A stretch of DNA of 16,501 nt from Kiritimatiellia bacterium (GTDB lineage Bacteria > Verrucomicrobiota > Kiritimatiellia > SLAD01), in NCBI GenBank assembly GCA_007126995.1, contig SLAD01000345.1, forward strand, positions 1-16,501. Reading direction: 5' to 3'. Numbering within the stretch: position 1 is the first letter of the stretch; each line of letters starts with the position of its first letter. The notes under the pieces were generated by a model. The model was given only the letters and a program-made list of their open reading frames with translations, had not been told where the DNA came from and ran no database searches. This document shows, in pieces, positions 7,843-14,785 of the stretch. The position numbers and the translations under genes were made by a program.

Positions 7843-8301
7843 CTACCGGAATTCAAGTACGAGGATCAGTGTGCCGCCGTCATGCGGCGGCCCGCCCAGA
7901 ATCGCAGGCACATTGCGTCGTTGCTGTACCGAGGTGCTCATTAAACGCGTATTGCCTTGATACCAGTCCACTTGGGCGCGCACGCGTCCATCGCGCTGAC
8001 TCGCATCAAGCTGCAAAACGTATCCATGACCGATGTCGAGTCGCGTTTGAGAAGGCAGCGTCATCGCGCTCTGCGTGATGTTCAGTAGCCCATAGTGCTC
8101 AAACTGGAAGATGCGGCGGAGGCGATATTCGACACGGTCCATACGAGCGTCCAATGCCGCCGGCCGGTCCGACGCATGAATCAGCATCGCCTCCACCGTA
8201 ACAGTCTGCGCACCGGCCTGGTGCAACCAGCCAACCGGCCCGAGCCCGCCGCAAAGCAGCAGCACGGCAATCCATCGCTGCAATATCTGTTCAGCCCGCA
8301 T
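7843..8301 (-). CDS. Small secreted protein of unknown function linked to sigma/anti-sigma pair
   Basis: I do not recognise this gene with confidence. From ATG 8301 it encodes about 152 residues. A signal peptide is visible (MRAEQILQRWIAVLLLCGG..., with likely cleavage after AGA before QTVTVEAML). The mature part has alternating beta-like segments and ends in a conspicuous VPAILGGPPHDGGTLILVLEF stretch, so it is probably a small periplasmic or outer-membrane-associated beta protein. The start was chosen because AGAGG precedes ATG 8301 by about 9 nt; ATG 8307 and 8325 are alternatives in the same frame. The start lies 11 nt inside the end of the anti-sigma gene, which suggests translational coupling. 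Being last in a malQ-sigma-anti-sigma unit, it could be a periplasmic modulator of the anti-sigma factor, but that is inference from position only. Confidence 0.75.
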   Translation of the reverse strand: MRAEQILQRWIAVLLLCGGLGPVGWLHQAGAQTVTVEAMLIHASDRPAALDARMDRVEYRLRRIFQFEHYGLLNITQSAMTLPSQTRLDIGHGYVLQLDASQRDGRVRAQVDWYQGNTRLMSTSVQQRRNVPAILGGPPHDGGTLILVLEFR

Positions 8302-8803
8302 AGCCATTATCCTCTTGCACATCATCCATCATCACCCAGATCACGGTGAGACCGGTATCCTCATCTTCATACACCATTGAAATGGCATCGGGCAAATCGC
8401 TTTCGACCCATTCCACCTGCGTACGCTCCGCCACCGGAACGGTCGCCCACGGCTCACCGGTTGGCCGTAAGCCCCACCACGTGCCCGCGAACAGCAACAG
8501 CACAGCGGCGACAGACAGTCCCCATCGCCACAGTCCGCCGACCACAGCGGTGGGGGTCGGCTCGGCCACCTCGTCCTGCGATAAACGGATCGCCCGTTGC
8601 ACGTTCTGCCACGCGGCTTCCGGGGTTTGCGGCGGCTCCACCGATTGAGCCCGACAGGACTGCCCAATCGCGAGCCACTGCTCCTGCAGATCAGCCAGCG
8701 CCGGATCTTCTGTCAACAGCTTCTCCAAGCGACGCAGCCGACGCGGCGACAACTCGCCGTCGAGCGCCTGACTCAACCAATATGCTGCGCGTTCCCTCTT
8801 CAT
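8291..8803 (-). CDS. Membrane-anchored anti-sigma factor (predicted)
   Basis: This is a 170-residue protein that probably binds and holds inactive the ECF sigma factor encoded just upstream. Residues 1-75 are charged and helical (SQALDGELSPRRLRRLEKLL, a typical anti-sigma start). One membrane helix follows at about 94-112 (WGLSVAAVLLLFAGTWWGL), then an acidic region of about 58 residues expected in the periplasm. The layout, with an N-terminal cytoplasmic domain and a single helix, is that of RseA/RskA-like regulators. The zinc-binding HxxxCxxC motif of many anti-sigma factors is absent; only one Cys (about residue 50) is present. Its ATG overlaps the sigma stop codon by 4 nt (ATGA), strong evidence for coupled translation and a sigma/anti-sigma pair. 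The assignment rests on layout and context more than on sequence motifs. Confidence 0.8.
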   Translation of the reverse strand: MKRERAAYWLSQALDGELSPRRLRRLEKLLTEDPALADLQEQWLAIGQSCRAQSVEPPQTPEAAWQNVQRAIRLSQDEVAEPTPTAVVGGLWRWGLSVAAVLLLFAGTWWGLRPTGEPWATVPVAERTQVEWVESDLPDAISMVYEDEDTGLTVIWVMMDDVQEDNGYAG

Positions 8804-9408
8804 CGTACGTCCTTCAGTTGTGCTTGAATGCTCTTGCGCGCGTAGAAAATACGCGACATAACCGTCCCTCGCCGGCAGCCCGTCGCAACGGCAATCTCGT
8901 CATAGGACAGCCCTTCCACTTCGCGCAACATCAGCGCGGTGCGATGTTCCGGTGACAACGTCTCCAGCGCCCGTTCGAAAACGGTCTGGATCTCGGCTGT
9001 CTGGGCAGCGGAGTCGGGTCGCGAGGTGAGGCTAGGCGGCAGAACCGAATCGGCATCGCGATTGGGCTCCAAGGCCTCGCTCAGCTCGACCTCGCGTTGC
9101 CTTTTCCGTTTCCGCACAAAGTCCAGCCCCGCAAAGGTCGCGACGCGATAGAGCCAGGTGTAGAAATCGCTGTCACCTTTAAAGCTGTCCAGCTTGTGCC
9201 ACACCTTCACCCACACGTGCTGGGACAGGTCGCGGGCGTCATCCTCGTGGCGAACGATGCCGTTCAGCAGTCCGTACACTCTGGTGTAATATGCCTGCAT
9301 GAGCTCCCCAAATGCGGCTTCATCGCCGTTTTTCGCCAACTGCACCAGACGGGGAACATCCACTACATCCCCATCGGCATTCACGGGGTTAGACGCATGC
9401 GGGGACAT
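8800..9408 (-). CDS. RNA polymerase sigma factor, sigma-70 family, ECF subfamily
   Basis: This is an alternative sigma factor that would direct RNA polymerase to a small regulon. Region 2 is at about residues 32-103 (FGELMQAYYTRVYGLLNG, DARDLSQHVWVKVW, FYTWLYRVATFAGLDFVRKRKRQ) and region 4 at about 145-198 (LSPEHRTALMLREVEGLSYDEIAVATG, then GTVMSRIFYARKSIQ). There is no region 1 or 3, and the length of 202 residues is normal for ECF factors. The ATG at 9408 lies 11 nt after the malQ stop and has no clear Shine-Dalgarno sequence, so translation may depend on ribosomes finishing malQ. The next gene is the predicted anti-sigma factor (4-nt overlap). The ECF group cannot be fixed without a search. 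Confidence 0.95.
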   Translation of the reverse strand: MSPHASNPVNADGDVVDVPRLVQLAKNGDEAAFGELMQAYYTRVYGLLNGIVRHEDDARDLSQHVWVKVWHKLDSFKGDSDFYTWLYRVATFAGLDFVRKRKRQREVELSEALEPNRDADSVLPPSLTSRPDSAAQTAEIQTVFERALETLSPEHRTALMLREVEGLSYDEIAVATGCRRGTVMSRIFYARKSIQAQLKDVR

Positions 9409-9419
9409 GTTTATTCAGA

Positions 9420-10949
9420 TCAATAGATGCGACCGGACCACTCGCAGATATCGTAGAGGCGCTGCTGGATCTCATCGGTCAACTGCTCCCAGCGAAAACG
9501 CCAGCGCCAATTGCCGCCCTCGACGCCCGGCACATTCATGCGCGCTTCCGAGCCCAGCCCCAGCACATCTTGCAGCGGATAGATGGCGGTCGCGGCATTC
9601 GATTTGGCCGCCAGCGAAATCATATCCCAGTGGATTTGGCTGCCGTCCGTCTGCACATAGGCCAGAATGGTCTGGCGCTCGGCTTCGATTTCCTCTTGCG
9701 TGCGGGTGCTGTTTTCGCCCGCGTTGCTCCAAAACCAGCCGACGGTGGTGTCGTTGTCATGCGTACCGGTATAGACCACGCAGTTGGTGGGATAGCTTTC
9801 CGGTCGGTAGTCCGCTGCTTTGGCGTCGTTGCCGAAGGCGAACTGCAGGATGCGCATGCCCGGAAAATGATAGTGGTCGCGCAGGGCCTCGACGCCTTCG
9901 GTAATCACACCCAAGTCCTCGGCGATAATGGGAAGTTGGCCAATGGCCGTAATCATGGCATCAAAAATGGCGCCTTTCGGACCATCCACCCAGCGCCCAT
10001 TCATAGCAGTGGGTTCGTGCGCGGGAATCTCCCAATACGCTTCGAAGCCGCGGAAGTGATCGATACGCACGATGTCGACCATCTCAAAAATCTTCTTCAT
10101 CCTTCGAATCCACCAGTCATAGCCGGTATGTTGATGGATGTCCCAACGATAGAGTGGGTTGCCCCAGCGTTGCCCGGTGGCGCTAAAATAATCGGGCGGC
10201 ACCCCGGCAATGACGATCGGTTGGCCTGTGCCATCGAGATAGTACAGGTCGGGATTCGCCCAGACGTCGGCGCTGTCGTGGGCCACAAAGATGGGTATAT
10301 CGCCGATCAATTTGACATGATGTTGATGGGCATAGTTACGCAGCGCCTGCCATTGGCGATCAAAAAGGAACTGCTGAATCTTTACGTTGCGGATCGCCGT
10401 GTGATGCTTGCGGCGCGCCTCGTCCAGCGCCATCGGATCCCGCAAGCCGAGCTCGCGGGGCCACTCCGTCCAAGGCCGCAGATCATGGGCATCCTTCAAG
10501 GCATAAAAGAGGGCGTAATCTTCCAGCCAAAAGGCTTCCCGGCGGCAGTATTCATGGTAGGCCTGCTTGAGCTCATCCGAAGCCTTGCGCTCGAACGTTC
10601 GGCAGACGGACCGCAAAATTTCCATCCGCGCCTCAATCACGGGGCCGTAGTCCACCTCATGGTCAGGGAACTCGGGAAATTTTCTCAGGCGATCGGCGTT
10701 CAACAATCCCTCATCCACCAAATCATCGAAACTAATTAAGAGATGGTTTCCGGCAAAGGTCGACAAGGACTGATAGGGTGAGTCGCCATAACTGGTGGGG
10801 CCGTGCGGCAGGATTTGCCAAAGGCGCTGTCCCATGCGTTCGAGGCTGTCGACAAATTGGCGGGCCTGCGAACCAATTTCGCCAATGCCATAGGGTCCCG
10901 GCAGCGACGTCGGATGCAGCAATATTCCACTTTCGCGATCAAACTCCAC
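9420..10949 (-). CDS. malQ: 4-alpha-glucanotransferase (amylomaltase, GH77)
   Basis: This enzyme transfers 4-alpha-glucan segments between maltodextrins in the cytoplasm, making chains that glucan phosphorylase can shorten. The N-terminus has the family start SGILLHPTSLPGPYGIGEIG and the SPYQSLSTFAGN segment. Catalytic motifs are RIDHFRGFEAYWEIP (nucleophile Asp297), IIAEDLG (acid/base Glu344) and GTHDNDTTVGWF (Asp398). These lie within four residues of the known Thermus amylomaltase positions, and the length of 509 residues is typical. The start is GTG at 10949: AAAGGA (10957-10962) sits 7 nt before it and the family N-terminus begins there. It is followed 11 nt later by the ECF sigma gene, an unusual partner. 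Upstream at 75 bp is an outer membrane protein gene on the same strand. Confidence 0.96.
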   Translation of the reverse strand: MEFDRESGILLHPTSLPGPYGIGEIGSQARQFVDSLERMGQRLWQILPHGPTSYGDSPYQSLSTFAGNHLLISFDDLVDEGLLNADRLRKFPEFPDHEVDYGPVIEARMEILRSVCRTFERKASDELKQAYHEYCRREAFWLEDYALFYALKDAHDLRPWTEWPRELGLRDPMALDEARRKHHTAIRNVKIQQFLFDRQWQALRNYAHQHHVKLIGDIPIFVAHDSADVWANPDLYYLDGTGQPIVIAGVPPDYFSATGQRWGNPLYRWDIHQHTGYDWWIRRMKKIFEMVDIVRIDHFRGFEAYWEIPAHEPTAMNGRWVDGPKGAIFDAMITAIGQLPIIAEDLGVITEGVEALRDHYHFPGMRILQFAFGNDAKAADYRPESYPTNCVVYTGTHDNDTTVGWFWSNAGENSTRTQEEIEAERQTILAYVQTDGSQIHWDMISLAAKSNAATAIYPLQDVLGLGSEARMNVPGVEGGNWRWRFRWEQLTDEIQQRLYDICEWSGRIY

Positions 10950-10956
10950 AGCAGCG

Positions 10957-10962
10957 TCCTTT
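10957..10962 (-). promoter_or_regulatory. Ribosome-binding site deciding the GTG start of malQ
   Basis: On the minus strand AAAGGA is followed by a 7-nt spacer and then GTG 10949. The same AAAGGA core is used by the phosphorylase gene. It supports the non-ATG start. Confidence 0.7.
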
Positions 10963-10986
10963 CAGTAAAGGTACAAACCATCACAC

Positions 10987-10998
10987 AAAAACGTTTTT
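10987..10998. promoter_or_regulatory. Perfect 12-bp palindrome upstream of malQ
   Basis: AAAAACGTTTTT is its own reverse complement and lies 38 bp upstream of the malQ start, in the 75-bp gap after the outer membrane protein stop. It could be a regulator site for the malQ-sigma unit. It is too short, and lacks a loop and GC stem, to be a confident terminator. The role is unknown. Confidence 0.25.
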
Positions 10999-11024
10999 AC
11001 GTTGCCCACCGATCCCTGTCCATA

Positions 11025-11576
11025 TCAAAACGACTGGCCAAACTCGATGAACCACCAGTCGTAGTTGAAGGCCCTGCCCGAATCGGTCCAATGCCGACGA
11101 TAGCCGCCCTCAATGAATTGAGCCCCACTGCCATACCACAGCCGCACCCCCGCTTCCGCGTGTCCCTTCCAGTAGGAACTATCGGGATCGCGGAAACTAT
11201 TGTCGGCCCTCGATCCACGATTGCGATCCGACGTCAGGCCATTGTAACTACCTCCGCCCCCCAGAAAAGGCGCCACCGGTGTGCGAGGCTTCAGGCGGAG
11301 CGTCATGCCGATACTGTAATAATTGCCGTCTTGCAGTCGGTTCGCCAACCAATGGCCGAAAAGTTCGCCAAACACGGGGGTCCCAACCAACCAAACGCCC
11401 GACTCGAAGCCTCCGCCATACACATCGCCGCTCGGCTCACGGACGATACTGATGCTGATCCCGGCGTCCTCCTCATAATCGCGCACATCATAGCCGAAAG
11501 CCGAGCCACCAAAGATGAGCGCAAGACCCAATAGCAGCCCGAGCCGTCGGCTGAATGGAGTTAATCGTTTTTCCAT
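11025..11576 (-). CDS. Putative outer membrane beta-barrel protein
   Basis: This is a 183-residue exported protein of unknown role. It has a clear signal peptide (basic MEKRLTPFSRR, hydrophobic LGLLLGLALIFGG, likely cleavage near SAFG before YDVRDYE). The mature part is rich in Gly, Tyr, Trp and alternating hydrophobic residues, with strand-like segments (GVWLVGTPVFGELFGHWL, YYSIGMTLRLKP, AEAGVRLWYGSGAQFIEGGYRRHW). It ends in WWFIEFGQSF; a C-terminal Phe is the usual BAM recognition residue of outer membrane proteins. AAGG lies about 4 nt before ATG 11576. It is the first minus-strand gene of the run that continues into malQ, 75 bp downstream, so co-transcription is possible but not certain. 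Some such small barrels are lipid A-modifying enzymes, but I see no diagnostic motif and do not claim one. Confidence 0.75.
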   Translation of the reverse strand: MEKRLTPFSRRLGLLLGLALIFGGSAFGYDVRDYEEDAGISISIVREPSGDVYGGGFESGVWLVGTPVFGELFGHWLANRLQDGNYYSIGMTLRLKPRTPVAPFLGGGGSYNGLTSDRNRGSRADNSFRDPDSSYWKGHAEAGVRLWYGSGAQFIEGGYRRHWTDSGRAFNYDWWFIEFGQSF

Positions 11577-11715
11577 CAGGCCTTGATAGCACGGAAATGC
11601 CCTGCGGACAAGAACCAGAAGAGGCGATGGCTACGGGGAATTGATGCGATTTTCATTTGCAAAATACGATTAGGGCTTTACCTTATGCACAGTTAAGTAG
11701 TCGCGAACCAATCAG

Positions 11716-11721
11716 AAGGAG
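11716..11721 (+). promoter_or_regulatory. Strong ribosome-binding site of the 46-aa peptide gene
   Basis: AAGGAG, part of AGAAGGAGA, lies 6 nt before ATG 11728. It is the best Shine-Dalgarno sequence in the window and the main argument that the short reading frame is translated. Confidence 0.8.
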
Positions 11722-11727
11722 ATAAGT

Positions 11728-11868
11728 ATGCGTAAATTGATGGCTTTGTTTGTGATGTTGGGTCTGGTCGCTGGTTTTCAGTTGGACGCTCACGCGGGCA
11801 GCGGTTGCTGCGCTGGCGGCAAGTCCGCTGACAAGGGCGAAGTGAAGGACGGCGATTCCGAAGATTGA
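11728..11868 (+). CDS. Small secreted Cys-Cys peptide (46 aa), unknown function
   Basis: This is a short gene of 46 codons plus stop. The first 23 or so residues form a clear signal peptide: MRK, the hydrophobic LMALFVMLGLVAGF, then DAHA as the cleavage site before GSG. The mature peptide would have only about 23 residues: GSGCCAGGKSADKGEVK followed by an acidic tail (DGDSED). The adjacent cysteines could form a disulfide, bind metal or link to a partner. The alternative that CC is a lipobox is unlikely, since LxGC does not precede it. Support for a real gene is the strong AAGGAG site, a signal-peptide-like composition and a terminator starting 22 nt after the stop. No homolog is recognised from memory. 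It stands alone, divergent from the outer membrane protein gene and upstream of nspC but separated from it by the terminator. Confidence 0.78.
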   Translation: MRKLMALFVMLGLVAGFQLDAHAGSGCCAGGKSADKGEVKDGDSED

Positions 11869-11869
11869 G

Positions 11870-11887
11870 TTTTGACTTAGGTCAAAA
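11870..11887. repeat. Perfect 7-bp inverted repeat directly after the peptide gene
   Basis: TTTTGAC, TTAG and GTCAAAA form an 18-bp perfect hairpin starting one base after the stop codon. It ends two bases before the next, GC-rich hairpin. It could protect the 3' end of the mRNA or bind a protein; the sequence alone does not decide. Confidence 0.5.
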
Positions 11888-11889
11888 GC

Positions 11890-11926
11890 AGCGCCGGATG
11901 CGGTTCACGCGTCCGGCGCTTTTTTT
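11890..11926 (+). terminator. Rho-independent terminator after the 46-aa peptide gene
   Basis: A 13-bp stem (AGCGCCGGATGCG with CGCGTCCGGCGCT, one G-T pair) closes a GTTCA loop and is followed by a run of seven T. It should end transcription of the peptide gene and isolate nspC, whose start is 67 bp further on. Confidence 0.92.
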
Positions 11927-11993
11927 GTGTGTTGAATAAGCCCACCTTTTTTGTCATATCCGGTGCACGTGACAACCTATCAGCTACGATCCG

Positions 11994-13118
11994 ATGACCA
12001 TACCTAGCCCTTGTTTTGTGCTTGAAGAAGAACGACTGCGCGCGAATCTATCGCTGTTGCGCGGCGTACAGGAGCAGGCCGGTTGCAAAATTATTCTAGC
12101 GCTGAAGGGGTTCGCTCTCTTCCCCACCTTTCCGATCGTGCGGGAGTACCTGCCGGGCACGACCTCCAGCAGTCTTTATGAAGCGCGCCTCGGTCATGAA
12201 GATTTCGGCGGCGAAGTGCACGCCTGTGCCCCCGTCTATCTTCCACAGGAGATGCCGGAGTTGCTCGGTTATGTGTCCCATATCACCTTCAACTCGCTCT
12301 CGCAGTGGTCCCGTTACCGCTCCTTGATCGAAGCCGAACAGGGACGCGTTTCGCCTGCGCTACGTATTAATCCGGAGCACAGCGAGGTGGCCACCGACCT
12401 GTATAATCCCGGCGCACCGGGATCGCGCTTGGGCGTCTCTATCGAGGAACTGAGTGATGGACTGCCCGAAGGCATCGAGGGTCTCCATTTTCATTCCCTA
12501 TGCGAGTGTGGCGCCGACGCACTGGAACGAACGCTGGCTACGTTCGAGCAAAACTTCGGGCATCTGCTGCAACAAGTGAGCTGGCTCAATCTGGGCGGTG
12601 GCCACTTGATTACCCGCGAGGGATACGACGTGGATTTGCTCGTCCGCCTGATTCGTGATCTGCGCACGAAATATGACGTCTCAATCCTGCTCGAGCCCGG
12701 CGCGGCCATCGCTTGGCGCGCGGGTTATCTGACCGCCACCGTGCTGGACCGCGTCGAGCGGCGTGGCATCAAGACGTTGATGCTGGATGTTTCGTTCTCG
12801 GCGCACATGCCGGATTGTCTGGAAATGCCCTACAAACCGACGGTCCGTTCTGCCCGCGATCCCGCGCCCGACGAACAAGGCTGGCGGCTCGGCGGTATGA
12901 CGTGTCTGGCGGGCGACTGGTTGGGTGATTACGTATTCGAAACGGAACCACAAATCGGCGATCCGATCATTTTCGAAGATATGATGCACTATACGCTGGT
13001 CAAAACCACCATGTTCAACGGCGTCGCGCATCCTGCCATCTGCATGCGTGACGCTGAGGACAACATTCGCCTCGTCCGCGAATTCGGCTACGCCGATTAT
13101 CGCAGTCGCATGGGTTAG
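11994..13118 (+). CDS. nspC: Carboxynorspermidine / carboxyspermidine decarboxylase
   Basis: This PLP enzyme of the alanine racemase-fold decarboxylase family converts carboxy(nor)spermidine to (nor)spermidine in the aspartate-semialdehyde-dependent polyamine pathway. The N-terminus SPCFVLEEERLRANL and the PLP lysine in ILALKGFA (Lys38) match the family. So do GLHFHSLCE, the LNLGGGH phosphate-binding loop, LEPGAAIAW, and HMPDCLEMPYKP near the second active-site half. The length of 374 residues is normal. The ATG at 11994 fits the family start, though no Shine-Dalgarno sequence is visible; a weak TTGTCA -35-like hexamer sits at 11951. The partner dehydrogenase, often adjacent in other bacteria, is not in the window. 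The stop codon overlaps that of the convergent cardiolipin synthase by 3 bases within TTAG. I cannot tell from sequence whether the product is spermidine or norspermidine. Confidence 0.92.
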   Translation: MTIPSPCFVLEEERLRANLSLLRGVQEQAGCKIILALKGFALFPTFPIVREYLPGTTSSSLYEARLGHEDFGGEVHACAPVYLPQEMPELLGYVSHITFNSLSQWSRYRSLIEAEQGRVSPALRINPEHSEVATDLYNPGAPGSRLGVSIEELSDGLPEGIEGLHFHSLCECGADALERTLATFEQNFGHLLQQVSWLNLGGGHLITREGYDVDLLVRLIRDLRTKYDVSILLEPGAAIAWRAGYLTATVLDRVERRGIKTLMLDVSFSAHMPDCLEMPYKPTVRSARDPAPDEQGWRLGGMTCLAGDWLGDYVFETEPQIGDPIIFEDMMHYTLVKTTMFNGVAHPAICMRDAEDNIRLVREFGYADYRSRMG

Positions 13119-14569
13119 AGGTACGGCGCGAACAAGCGGGCCAGGCCGTCGCGTAGTTTGACGGGTAGACTGCGGCGATTGACGTCCTCCATGCGCAACG
13201 GAACGGCGTCCGCGATGCGCGCCTCCGCCTCTTCGTCGAGATGTGTCGCTAACTCGGTGTCATAACACTCGAGCCCAAGTTCAAAGTTCAAACGCAGACT
13301 GCGCGGATCCCAATTCGCCGATCCGATCATGCACCACATGTTGTCCATCACCATGAACTTGCTGTGATCAAAAGGCAACGGCGTCAACCACACGCGACAG
13401 CCCCATTCCAGAATCTGCCACATCTGCGCCATCGCCGCCCAGGCCACCAGTCGTTGATTGTTGTGGCGCGGCAAGATGATGTCCACTTCGACGCCACGCA
13501 GCGCGCAGGTATTGAGGGCTCCGATCAACGCCGCGTCTGGCAGGAAATACGGCGTCACGATGCGTACACGCCGATGCGCCACCGAGAGGGCACCATGAAA
13601 GGCCATCCGCATCTTGTCGTAATAATGGTCTGGACCATCGGGAATTGCCCGCGCGATTACGTTCCCAACAGAGGGCACGGCACCGAACCAGCACTCGTCA
13701 TCCAATCGCTCCCCGGTAGTGAATTGCCAATCCTCCGCGAAGACGGCCTGCAATTCGTGCACAACCGGCCCCGTCACTCGAAAATGTGTATCGCGAATCG
13801 GGTGGCCACCCCCACCCTCCGCCAGGCAATTGCCCATGCGGATATTCATTCCACCGGTGAACCCTTGCTGGCCATCGATCACCAGAATTTTGCGGTGATT
13901 GCGCAGGTTCAGATAAGGCATGAACCAGGGCACCAGGCTCGGCATAAACCGCGCCACCTTCACACCCCGCTGTCGCAGCCGCTGGGTCACGGGTGGGATC
14001 GAGTAGCGCGCCCCCACCGCATCGATCAACACGCGGACCTCCACACCGCGCGCCGCCGCCTCCGCCACCGCATCTACAAACCGGCGCCCCGCTGCGTCAT
14101 TGTCGAAGATGTAGGTCGCCAAGCTAATGGATCGCTCGGCCCGGGCGATGGCTTCCAGCATCGCCGGATACGCTTCATCGCCATTGTGCAGCACTTCGAT
14201 GAAATTGCCTTTCAGCAAAGCCATGTCGGTCAACCGCTGATTCAACTGCGCCATTTCTTCGACATGCCGACTATCCGGCGGCAAGTAATCGGGGAGATCC
14301 GTCACCGGGCAGATCACATCATTGGCCAGCGAAAGGCGTTCGGACTCGTTGCCCCGCAAGCCGCTGGCCCGGCGACGCAACCGGTTAATGCCAAACAGCA
14401 AGTACAGTGTGGGACCGATCAGCGGCGCCAGCCAAATCAGGCCGACCCAGCCAACTGCGGCCCGCGAGTCGCGCTTATAGATGATGGCATGCCCAGACGT
14501 GACCAGCGAATACAGCAAGCCCAAGGCCGCCGTCGCATAGATCCATACGACTTGAAACACGTCACGCAT
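13115..14569 (-). CDS. cls: Cardiolipin synthase (phospholipase D family)
   Basis: This membrane enzyme makes cardiolipin by phosphatidyl transfer between two phosphatidylglycerol molecules, or from a related donor. Two N-terminal membrane helices (about 5-28 and 37-60, including WVGLIWLAPLIGPTLYLLFG) precede two PLD domains. Both have the HxK(x)4D catalytic motif: NHRKILVIDG with His225, and DHSKFMVMDN with His402, the latter followed by IGSANWDPRS. The length of 484 residues matches bacterial ClsA/Cls. The ATG at 14569 is the natural start before the first helix, though no strong Shine-Dalgarno sequence is visible. The gene is convergent with nspC, and no terminator fits between them. Upstream is the three-hairpin intergenic region, then two further lipid-related genes on the same strand, but the 216-bp gap suggests a separate promoter. 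Confidence 0.94.
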   Translation of the reverse strand: MRDVFQVVWIYATAALGLLYSLVTSGHAIIYKRDSRAAVGWVGLIWLAPLIGPTLYLLFGINRLRRRASGLRGNESERLSLANDVICPVTDLPDYLPPDSRHVEEMAQLNQRLTDMALLKGNFIEVLHNGDEAYPAMLEAIARAERSISLATYIFDNDAAGRRFVDAVAEAAARGVEVRVLIDAVGARYSIPPVTQRLRQRGVKVARFMPSLVPWFMPYLNLRNHRKILVIDGQQGFTGGMNIRMGNCLAEGGGGHPIRDTHFRVTGPVVHELQAVFAEDWQFTTGERLDDECWFGAVPSVGNVIARAIPDGPDHYYDKMRMAFHGALSVAHRRVRIVTPYFLPDAALIGALNTCALRGVEVDIILPRHNNQRLVAWAAMAQMWQILEWGCRVWLTPLPFDHSKFMVMDNMWCMIGSANWDPRSLRLNFELGLECYDTELATHLDEEAEARIADAVPLRMEDVNRRSLPVKLRDGLARLFAPYL

Positions 14570-14691
14570 AGCGACACATTACACGCAAGATACGCGGGCT
14601 GGCGATCTTTTAGCGGTCTGTGGGACATGTGGGAGAGCATAACTGCGATCGTTTCACCTTACGCATAGCTTCGGCGGACCATTTTTTGGTG

Positions 14692-14772
14692 CGCCAGCCT
14701 CTGCGGCTGGCGTGCAAGGACAGGAATGTCCTTGTTCCGGTTGCTGGGCACATGGGCATTCCTGCCCATGTG
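14692..14772. repeat. Array of three perfect tandem hairpins between cls and the methyltransferase
   Basis: Hairpin 1 is CGCCAGCC-TCTGC-GGCTGGCG (14692-14712). Hairpin 2 is CAAGGACA-GGAA-TGTCCTTG (14715-14734). Hairpin 3 has a 10-bp stem, CACATGGGCA-TTCC-TGCCCATGTG (14749-14772). All stems are perfect. The centre of hairpin 2 (CAGGAATG) is the reverse complement of the centre of hairpin 3 (CATTCCTG). There is no T-run suited to a simple terminator. The look is that of dispersed REP-like intergenic palindromes, but only one copy is in this window. Confidence 0.75.
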
Positions 14773-14785
14773 TGACTTGTGTGAG

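Noticed and set aside
9570..10739. Long plus-strand reading frame of 389 codons opposite malQ
   Set aside because: It is entirely antisense to malQ, which has all catalytic motifs; it has no recognisable domain and is a frame shadow of GC-rich DNA.
11025..11576. Outer membrane protein as a lipid A deacylase (PagL-like)
   Set aside because: Size and barrel character fit, but no catalytic His-Ser motif could be identified.
11657..11689. Sigma-70 promoter for the 46-aa peptide (TTGCAA, then a -10 near TTATGC)
   Set aside because: Only the -35 is passable; no convincing -10 lies at 16-18 nt.
11951..11979. Sigma-70 promoter for nspC (TTGTCA-N17-AACCTA)
   Set aside because: The -10 hexamer is poor; it is too weak to list as a feature.
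13364..14668. Plus-strand reading frame of 434 codons opposite cls
   Set aside because: It is antisense to a full cardiolipin synthase with both HKD motifs; its His/Gln/Arg-rich translation is typical of a shadow frame.
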